In this document: piece after piece, positions 1 to 5,309 of the stretch
Position numbering within the stretch: the first letter of the stretch is position 1
Layout of the letters: each line of letters begins with the position of its first letter
Source: Oscillospiraceae bacterium
GTDB lineage: Bacteria > Bacillota > Clostridia > Oscillospirales > Oscillospiraceae
Length of the DNA stretch: 5,309 nt
Assembly (NCBI GenBank): GCA_017620315.1
Contig: JAFZQQ010000037.1
Span: forward strand, 1-5,309
Direction of reading: 5' to 3'
Translations under genes and position numbers: made by a program
Notes under the pieces: model-generated
Database searches by the model: none
What the model saw: the letters and a program-made list of their open reading frames with translations, nothing else
What the model was told of the DNA's origin: nothing

Positions 1-255
1 ATGCTCACGGGCACGATAAGCTCCGGGATACTGCTGCTGCGCGAGATAGACCCCGAGCTCTCCACGCCCGCCGCGAACAATCTGGTCACGGGCAGCAGCT
101 TCGGAATCGTGCTCGGCGCGCCCATACTGGTGCTTGTAAGCCTTGCGGCGCGCAGCGAAGCCATGTGCCTTTTGACGCTGGGACTGGTCGCGGTCTATCT
201 CACGCTGCTGTACCTGTTCATTTATCGCGTCAATGGAGAGAAAAAACAGCCGTAA
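1..255 (+). CDS. C-terminal fragment of a multi-pass membrane transporter, probably a sodium/glutamate symporter (GltS-like)
   Basis: This is the 3' end of a gene cut by the window edge; the reading frame is open from base 1 and ends at TAA 253-255. The 84 visible residues start with a glycine/serine-rich reentrant-like stretch (LTGTISSG), then REIDPEL and TPAANNLV. Two hydrophobic segments follow (about residues 32-50 and 54-75), and the chain ends in a short basic tail (NGEKKQP). The pattern GT.SSG..LLREIDP followed by TPAANNLV recalls the C-terminal part of Firmicute GltS-family carriers, which import glutamate with sodium and are usually about 400 residues or more. The assignment rests on remembered family style, not on an alignment. 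The ATG at base 1 is most likely an internal methionine, because an 84-residue protein would lack most of any such carrier. The next gene's ribosome binding site overlaps this stop codon, so the two genes are probably cotranscribed. It could instead be another sodium-coupled permease. Confidence 0.6.
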   Translation: MLTGTISSGILLLREIDPELSTPAANNLVTGSSFGIVLGAPILVLVSLAARSEAMCLLTLGLVAVYLTLLYLFIYRVNGEKKQP

Positions 256-260
256 GGAGG
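254..260 (+). promoter_or_regulatory. Ribosome binding site of the large sensor kinase
   Basis: AAGGAGG is a near-perfect Shine-Dalgarno sequence lying 8 bases before the ATG at 269. It overlaps the TAA stop of the upstream transporter (TAAGGAGG), an arrangement typical of translational coupling. It decides the start of the kinase gene: the in-frame ATG at 233 has no comparable site at the right distance and would lie inside the transporter gene. Confidence 0.85.
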
Positions 261-268
261 TCTGCCTT

Positions 269-3200
269 ATGCGCGGTCTGCTGCTGGCCATACAATATAT
301 CAGTATAATTGCCCTCCTTTTGGAGAGCTGGGTGGTGTTCCGCAAGTGGAACGGCCCGCTCCATTCCTATCTGTTTTTGAGCTGCATCTCAACGCTGGTG
401 AACAACATGGGTTATCTCATGGAGATGCAGGCGACTACGGAGGAGAGCTTTATTTCCGCGCTCCAGCTTTCGTACATGGGGCGCGTGTGGATACCCTTTG
501 CCCTGTTCCTGTTCACGATGGAGCTGTGCCGCATCAAGATCCCCGACGCGGTCAAGGCGGGGCTCGGCGCGATACACGCGGCGACATTTGCCATGGTGCT
601 GACGCTCGGAAAGCACAACCTTTACTACACGGGCACGTACTATGACGACGAGGGCGTCGTGCCGCAGCTGGTGCACAGCGGCGGCACCTGGCACCACTTT
701 TACATGGCGCTGATCATTTTCTACATATTGTTCGGGCTGCTGCAAATGATCCTCGCGATGCGAAGGGAGAAGAACCAGCTCGCGAAAAAACGCTATTGCG
801 CGATCATCAACGGTTTCATTGCGGAAGCCTGCTTCTATGTACTGTATAAGCTCAACGTAATGCAGGGCTACGATGCGACCGCCGTGGGCTATACGATCGG
901 CGCGATATTCATGTTCGTCGCCATCTTCCGCTATAACCTGCTCGACACGGCGCAGCTTGCCCGCGAGTATGTCATCGACGAGCTTTCCGAGGGCATCATC
1001 GCGCTGGACGTTCGCGGAAGGGTGGGCTTTTACAACAAGCCCGCTCTCAGGCTGCTGCCGGAGCTGAAGGCGAACCCGCGCGCGGCGCTGGAAAAGCTGC
1101 GCTGCGCCGCCGAGAACAGAGAACCGCTTGAGCTGGAGGGAAGGATATTCACGCCCACGTCGAAAAAGCTCATGCAGGACGGCACAGAGTTCGGCACGGT
1201 CTACGCCCTTACGGACGACACCGAGCATTACCGATATATGGACGAGCTGCGCGAGCAAAAAGAACTGGCGGACAACGCCTGCCGCGCGAAGACCAACTTC
1301 CTCGCCAATATGTCGCACGAGATACGCACGCCCATCAACGCCATTCTCGGCATGGACGAGATGATCCTGCGCGAGAGCGGCGAGCGCGAGACGCTGGGCT
1401 ATGCGTCCGACATACAGTCGGCGGGGAAGACCCTGCTCTCCATCATCAACGACATCCTCGACATCTCGAAGATCGAGGAGGGGAAGATGGAGATCATGGC
1501 GACGCAGTATGATCTCAGCTCGCTTGTGAACGACCTGATGAACATGACGCTCAGCCGTGCCGAGGACAATGGACTGCATTTTGAGGTGCGCGTGGATGAG
1601 AATGTGCCGCATCTGCTCTGCGGCGACGAGATACGGATCCGCCAGTGTGCGCTGAACATACTCACCAACGCCGTCAAGTACACAGAGAAGGGCTCGGTCG
1701 TCCTTGAAATAGGCTATAAAAAGCTGACCGGAGCGAGCATCATGCTCAGCTTCAGCGTCACGGATACGGGCATCGGCATGAAGGAAGAGGACATGGAGCG
1801 CCTGTTCGCTCCGTTTGCCCGCATCGAGGAAAAGCGCAACCGCAACATCGAAGGCACCGGCCTCGGCATGAGCATCACAAAGCAGCTGCTTGAGCTGATG
1901 GGCAGCAAGCTCGAGGTGCAAAGCGTTTATGGCGAGGGTTCGACCTTCTCCTTCGCGGTCAAGCAGGAGGTCGTCAAGTGGGACGGCGTCGGAAGGCTCA
2001 GCTGCCGCCTGGAGCAGGGCGGAACGAACCGCAGCTCGTACCGCGAGCTGTTCCACGCGCCGGAGGCGCGGGTGCTCATCGTTGACGATACGCCGGTGAA
2101 CCTGACGGTCATAAAGGGGCTTTTGAAACGCACCAGATTGAAAATGGACACCGCAGAGTCCGGTCAGGAAGCGCTTCGCAAGGCGGAATCGCAAATGTAC
2201 GACGTGATCCTGCTCGACCACATGATGCCCGGCATGGACGGCATAGAGACCCTGCGCGAGCTGAGAAAGCTGCCGGGGAGCGGGAGCGTGCCCTGCATCG
2301 CGCTGACAGCGAACGCCGTGTCCGGCGCGCGCGAGATGTACATGGACGCAGGCTTTTCGGACTACCTTTCAAAGCCTGTGGACGGCGCGAAGCTTGAAAA
2401 AATGCTTATGCGCTACATTCCGCCCGAAAAGCTGCACGAGCCCGGCACGGCGCCCGTAAGGGAGAGTGCGGCGAGCGAGAAGGCGACCGTTCTGGTGGTG
2501 GACGACGACGAGCTTATCCTCAGCCTTGCGGGAAGCATACTCGGCAACAGCTTCCGCGTTGAGACCTGCGCGGCCGGCGCAGAGGCCGCGGCGCTTGCCG
2601 GAAGGCTGCGCCCGGAGCTTATCCTTCTTGATATCAACCTTGGCGGTTTGAGCGGCTTCGACGTGCTGCGCGAGCTGCGCGCAAGCCCGGAGACGGGGGG
2701 GATACCCGTTATCTTCCTCACCGGCGAGAGCGATGAGAGCGCGGAGATCGATGGCTTCAGGCTCGGAGCGGCGGACTTAGTGCGAACACCGGTCGCCCCC
2801 GAGGCGCTTATCCAGCGCACCAGGCGCGTCGTAGACCTCAACCGGCTGCAGCGCGGTCTGCAAAGCGAGGTGAAGCGCCAGACACGTCGAGCGGAGCGGC
2901 TGACCAAGGAAATGATGCTTGCGCTCTCACAGACGGTCGACGCGAAGGATCATTACACAAACGGCCACTCGCAGCGAGTTGCGGCATATTCCGCCGAAAT
3001 CGCGCGGCGCCTGGGCAAGAGCGCGCGCGAGCAGGAGCAGATCTACGAGATGGGGCTCATGCACGACATCGGAAAGATCGGCGTGCCGGAGGAGATCATA
3101 AACAAGACCTCGCGCCTCACGGACGAGGAGTTTGAAAAGATAAAGCGCCACACGGTCGTCGGCAGCGAGATCCTGCGGATCATTACCGAAATGCCGGAGC

Positions 3201-4198
3201 TCTCCGACGGCGCGCGCTCGCATCACGAGCGCTTCGACGGCACAGGCTATCCCGACGGGCTGAAGGGCAAGGATATCCCCGAGGCGGCGCGGATCATATG
3301 CCTTGCCGACTGCTACGACGCGATGACCTCGACGCGCACCTATTCGGCGCCGCGCGATCAGGCGTCCGTGCGCGCCGAGATCGAGCGCTGCTCCGGCACG
3401 CAGTTCGACCCTGACCTTGCCCGCGTGCTGGTGCAGATGATCGACGAGGACAAGAGCTATGTGATGAACGAGCGGGGCGCGGATATCAACGTTTGGCGCG
3501 GCAGCGACAAGCTTTGGCTCCTCGGCGGCAGCTGTGAGGAGGAGGAACCCCCTCAGATCGCGCCGGCGGAAGCTTGCGAGGACGAGGCCGAGTCCTGCGA
3601 CAGCGTGACGCTGCCGGACTGGCTCTACGACATAGAGGGGCTCGACGTGCGCAGCGGACTGAGCCACTGCGGCGGCGAGGAGACCTATCTCGACACGCTG
3701 GGCATCTACAGCAAAAACGCTTTGGAAAACGCCGATGAGATAGAGAGCTTTTGGCGCTCCGGCGATCTTGCCGACGCAACCGTGAAGGTGCACGCGCTTA
3801 AAAGCACCTCCCGCGCCATCGGGGCGGAGGAACTGGGCGCGAGAGCCGAGGAACTGGAGATGGCGGGCAAGGCGGGCGATGAGCAGACCTTTGGCGCGGG
3901 CATCGAAGACCTGCTTGCCGATTTTCGCAAGCTCGGCTCGGCACTTTCACCGCTTAACGCGGTTGAGGAGAGCGGCGAGAAGCTCCCGGAGCTGCCGGAC
4001 GGCAAGCTGTACGAGGCCTACGACGCGATACGCGAATTTGCGGTGAATATGGATTCGGACGGCGCGGCGTTTATATTCAATTATCTTGACGGTTTCAGCA
4101 TCCCCGAGGGCGAGCGCGAGCGCGTGAGCAGTCTCAAACACGCCGCGGCGGATTTTGACTGGGAAAGCATCGAAACAATACTTCAACAGGGAGGCTGA
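269..4198 (+). CDS. Membrane hybrid sensor histidine kinase with two receivers, HD-GYP phosphodiesterase and HPt domain
   Basis: A 1309-residue signalling protein. Residues 1-222 hold seven hydrophobic segments (about 3-22, 31-51, 70-86, 95-113, 142-163, 177-194, 204-222), like the 7TM sensor region of some histidine kinases. A PAS-like region (about 232-315) and a short helical linker follow. HisKA carries phosphoacceptor His350 (SHEIRTP). HATPase has N-box N463/N467, G1 DTGIG from D499 and G2 GTGLG from G529. Receiver 1 (about 601-717) is complete: D606/D607, D650, T680, K702. Receiver 2 (about 741-858) has D745-D747, D788 and T818, but Thr840 replaces the conserved lysine. HD-GYP (about 883-1065) shows H900, H932-D933, K936, H961, H985-H986, GYP 993-995 and D1014, so c-di-GMP hydrolysis is expected. 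After an acidic linker (about 1088-1115) comes HPt with His1175 (HALKS), then a helical tail (1244-1309). Start 269 is chosen over 233 for its ribosome binding site. Every domain looks intact; the ligand is unknown. Confidence 0.93.
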   Translation: MRGLLLAIQYISIIALLLESWVVFRKWNGPLHSYLFLSCISTLVNNMGYLMEMQATTEESFISALQLSYMGRVWIPFALFLFTMELCRIKIPDAVKAGLGAIHAATFAMVLTLGKHNLYYTGTYYDDEGVVPQLVHSGGTWHHFYMALIIFYILFGLLQMILAMRREKNQLAKKRYCAIINGFIAEACFYVLYKLNVMQGYDATAVGYTIGAIFMFVAIFRYNLLDTAQLAREYVIDELSEGIIALDVRGRVGFYNKPALRLLPELKANPRAALEKLRCAAENREPLELEGRIFTPTSKKLMQDGTEFGTVYALTDDTEHYRYMDELREQKELADNACRAKTNFLANMSHEIRTPINAILGMDEMILRESGERETLGYASDIQSAGKTLLSIINDILDISKIEEGKMEIMATQYDLSSLVNDLMNMTLSRAEDNGLHFEVRVDENVPHLLCGDEIRIRQCALNILTNAVKYTEKGSVVLEIGYKKLTGASIMLSFSVTDTGIGMKEEDMERLFAPFARIEEKRNRNIEGTGLGMSITKQLLELMGSKLEVQSVYGEGSTFSFAVKQEVVKWDGVGRLSCRLEQGGTNRSSYRELFHAPEARVLIVDDTPVNLTVIKGLLKRTRLKMDTAESGQEALRKAESQMYDVILLDHMMPGMDGIETLRELRKLPGSGSVPCIALTANAVSGAREMYMDAGFSDYLSKPVDGAKLEKMLMRYIPPEKLHEPGTAPVRESAASEKATVLVVDDDELILSLAGSILGNSFRVETCAAGAEAAALAGRLRPELILLDINLGGLSGFDVLRELRASPETGGIPVIFLTGESDESAEIDGFRLGAADLVRTPVAPEALIQRTRRVVDLNRLQRGLQSEVKRQTRRAERLTKEMMLALSQTVDAKDHYTNGHSQRVAAYSAEIARRLGKSAREQEQIYEMGLMHDIGKIGVPEEIINKTSRLTDEEFEKIKRHTVVGSEILRIITEMPELSDGARSHHERFDGTGYPDGLKGKDIPEAARIICLADCYDAMTSTRTYSAPRDQASVRAEIERCSGTQFDPDLARVLVQMIDEDKSYVMNERGADINVWRGSDKLWLLGGSCEEEEPPQIAPAEACEDEAESCDSVTLPDWLYDIEGLDVRSGLSHCGGEETYLDTLGIYSKNALENADEIESFWRSGDLADATVKVHALKSTSRAIGAEELGARAEELEMAGKAGDEQTFGAGIEDLLADFRKLGSALSPLNAVEESGEKLPELPDGKLYEAYDAIREFAVNMDSDGAAFIFNYLDGFSIPEGERERVSSLKHAAADFDWESIETILQQGG
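4188..4194 (+). promoter_or_regulatory. Ribosome binding site of the two-receiver regulator
   Basis: AGGGAGG lies 7 bases before the ATG at 4202 and sits within the last codons of the kinase gene (its final Gly-Gly). The regulator starts only 3 bases after the kinase stop codon, so tight cotranslation of the two proteins is likely. Confidence 0.8.
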
Positions 4199-4201
4199 CG
4201 T

Positions 4202-4975
4202 ATGGCAGGAAAGGTACTGCTGATCAACCACGGTTCGGCGCTTATGACCGACGCGCTTATTTCAAGCCTGAAAGCGTCGGATATCCAAAGCGCTCAGGTG
4301 GAGCCCGACATCACCAAGATAGGAATGGAAAAAGACAACACGGATGTCTTTCTGCTCTTCGCGGGGGACTATGTTTTTGAATCGCCGGAGGTGCTGGTCT
4401 ATCTGAAGGACCTTTGCTTCAGCGAGGAGAAGCCTCTTTGCGTCGTCGGCTATGAAAAGGAGCTGGCCGAGATCGAGGAGAACATACCCAAGAGCGTGAT
4501 CGAGCATGAGTTCACGCGTCCCATCGACGTAAAGAACCTTTCCGTGGCTCTGCATACGCTTATCTCCACCGGAGAGGCAAGAAAAAAGGAAAAGCACATC
4601 CTGCTTGTCGACGATGATGTGACCTTCCTTCAGATGATGCAGCACTGGCTGGGAATGAAATACCGCGTCACGGCGACTAAATCGGGCATGCAGGCGATCA
4701 CCTATATTGCCGCGCACACTCCGGATCTGATCCTGCTGGATTACGATATGCCGATCACACCGGGTCCGCAGGTGCTTGAAATGATCAAGAGCGAGCCGAA
4801 TTCCGCAAAGATACCCGTTATATTCCTTACGGGGAAGGCGGATCGCGAGAGCGTTGTGAACGTTATGCGCCTCAGACCCGACGGATATCTCCTCAAAACG
4901 ATGAGCAAGGAGGATATCCTCTCGTCCATAGACCGTTTTTTTGAATCCCAAAAGTGGGAAAATATGTATTCATAA
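4202..4975 (+). CDS. Stand-alone response regulator: degenerate receiver followed by an intact receiver
   Basis: A 257-residue cytoplasmic protein with no signal peptide, membrane segment, DNA-binding domain or enzyme domain. The C-terminal half (about 131-250) is a canonical receiver: acidic pocket D137-D139 (LLVDDD), phosphoacceptor D180 (LLDYDMP), T210 (FLTGK) and K232, spaced 30 and 22 residues apart as usual. A Thr (233) replaces the proline that normally follows the lysine. The N-terminal half (about 1-122) has a receiver-like outline but no active site. LLINHG replaces the acidic pocket, Phe53 sits where the phosphorylated Asp should be (DVFLLF), and R106-P107 (FTRPID) stands in for Lys-Pro. 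It is best read as a pseudo-receiver used for binding or dimerisation. The gene lies 3 bases after the hybrid kinase, so its likely partner is that kinase's HPt His1175 or its kinase core. It could act as a phosphate sink or a protein-interaction switch; the sequence does not say which. Confidence 0.88.
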   Translation: MAGKVLLINHGSALMTDALISSLKASDIQSAQVEPDITKIGMEKDNTDVFLLFAGDYVFESPEVLVYLKDLCFSEEKPLCVVGYEKELAEIEENIPKSVIEHEFTRPIDVKNLSVALHTLISTGEARKKEKHILLVDDDVTFLQMMQHWLGMKYRVTATKSGMQAITYIAAHTPDLILLDYDMPITPGPQVLEMIKSEPNSAKIPVIFLTGKADRESVVNVMRLRPDGYLLKTMSKEDILSSIDRFFESQKWENMYS

Positions 4976-4982
4976 AGTATTT

Positions 4983-4989
4983 GAGAGGA
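4983..4989 (+). promoter_or_regulatory. Ribosome binding site of the lipoprotein gene
   Basis: GAGAGGA lies 8 bases before the ATG at 4998. A second purine run, AAGGA at 4992-4996, is too close to the ATG to be the main site. The whole gap to the upstream gene is 22 bases and holds no terminator or promoter-like boxes that I can see, so the lipoprotein is probably on the same transcript. Confidence 0.65.
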
Positions 4990-4997
4990 TCAAGGAA

Positions 4998-5309
4998 ATG
5001 AAGAATTCCGCAAAAAAGAGATTCGCGGCGTTTGTCGCTGCGCTTGTGCTGCTCCTTGCGGGCTGCGGCAAGACCGGAGCGCAAAAGAGCGAGTCACCCG
5101 AAGCCAAGCCTGCGGAGACCGGCGGCCAGACCGTTCCTGCGGCACAGTCCGCAGACCAGAGCGCCACGGTCGCGAGCGATCCGAAGGCGGCGTACGAGGC
5201 TTATCTTAAGTTCGTTCAGGATAACCGTGCCGACATCCTTACGTATAACTGGCAGAAGGGCATGGACTACGACGAGGACAGGTATGAGTACCTGCCCGTC
5301 AGCGAGACC
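4998..5309 (+). CDS. N-terminal part of a secreted lipoprotein of unknown function
   Basis: The frame is open from ATG 4998 to the window edge, giving 104 codons without a stop; the 3' end is missing. The N-terminus is a clear lipoprotein signal: positive residues (K2, K6, K7, R8), a hydrophobic stretch (about 9-21) and the lipobox L20-A21-G22-C23. Cleavage before C23 and lipidation would anchor the mature protein on the outer face of the membrane. Residues 24-61 form a flexible linker rich in Ala, Gln, Glu, Ser, Thr and Pro, as is usual between a lipid anchor and a folded domain. From about residue 62 an ordered, aromatic-rich domain begins (AAYEAYLKFV, then YNWQKGMDYD), cut off at residue 104. 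I do not recognise the family; it has the look of uncharacterised Clostridia lipoproteins. Its place behind the sensor kinase and regulator suggests an accessory or output role at the cell surface, but this is inference. Codon use and GC richness match the neighbours. Confidence 0.85.
   Translation, partial: MKNSAKKRFAAFVAALVLLLAGCGKTGAQKSESPEAKPAETGGQTVPAAQSADQSATVASDPKAAYEAYLKFVQDNRADILTYNWQKGMDYDEDRYEYLPVSET

Noticed and set aside
1..255. Complete 84-residue small membrane protein starting at base 1
   Set aside because: The window begins exactly at this ATG and the sequence resembles the C-terminal part of a much larger carrier, so a truncated gene is far more likely.
389..2221. Very long open frame on the minus strand (about 610 codons) opposite the kinase
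   Set aside because: It lies wholly inside the coding region of an unmistakable multi-domain kinase. Its translation is rich in His, Arg, Leu, Val and Ala with no recognisable domain, as expected from reading GC-rich codons antisense. There is no sign of its own ribosome binding site or of neighbouring minus-strand genes.
2927..3793. Long minus-strand open frame (about 288 codons) opposite the HD-GYP/HPt region
   Set aside because: Same antisense codon effect; composition is biased and no domain is recognisable.
4262..4951. Minus-strand open frame (about 229 codons) opposite the regulator gene
   Set aside because: It mirrors a well-supported receiver protein and has no recognisable features of its own.
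4946..4959. Small inverted repeat TCCCA-AAAG-TGGGA near the end of the regulator gene
   Set aside because: The stem is only 5 base pairs, it lies inside the coding region, and it is followed by A-rich rather than T-rich sequence on the plus strand, so it is not a convincing terminator.
4976..4997. Gap between regulator and lipoprotein as a possible promoter region
   Set aside because: At 22 bases it holds little more than the ribosome binding site; the AT-rich stretch just before it shows no paired -35/-10 boxes that I can defend.

Overview
The window is gene-dense, GC-rich bacterial DNA with four same-strand genes packed almost without gaps. It carries the end of a membrane transporter, one very large membrane-bound signalling protein, a small two-receiver response regulator, and the start of a lipoprotein. 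Strong GGAGG-type ribosome binding sites, the style of the kinase, HD-GYP and HPt sequences, and the LAGC lipobox suggest a GC-rich Clostridia-type Firmicute, perhaps an Oscillospiraceae-like gut organism. This assignment is inference from sequence style; there is no rRNA or other marker gene to fix it.

Layout: bases 1-255 hold the last 84 codons of a multi-pass membrane protein that resembles the C-terminus of GltS-type sodium/glutamate symporters. Bases 269-4198 hold a 1309-residue protein with this order: seven-helix membrane region, PAS-like region, HisKA, HATPase, receiver 1, receiver 2, HD-GYP, HPt, short helical tail. Bases 4202-4975 hold a 257-residue regulator made of a degenerate receiver followed by an intact one, with no DNA-binding or enzymatic output domain. 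From 4998 to the window edge runs the N-terminal 104 codons of a lipoprotein. It has no stop codon before the edge and is easily missed.

How they may work together: the membrane kinase can in principle carry an entire phosphorelay (His350, Asp650, His1175) in one chain, with an HD-GYP c-di-GMP phosphodiesterase as built-in output. The HPt domain could also pass phosphate to Asp180 of the adjacent regulator. Gene spacings of 13, 3 and 22 bases, with no terminator visible between genes, fit a single transcript. The signal sensed and the role of the lipoprotein cannot be read from the sequence.

The most notable points are the fusion of a hybrid kinase to an HD-GYP/HPt module, a receiver 2 that lacks the conserved lysine, and a pseudo-receiver/receiver pair in the small regulator. 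No RNA genes, mobile elements, CRISPR arrays, clear promoters or terminators were found.
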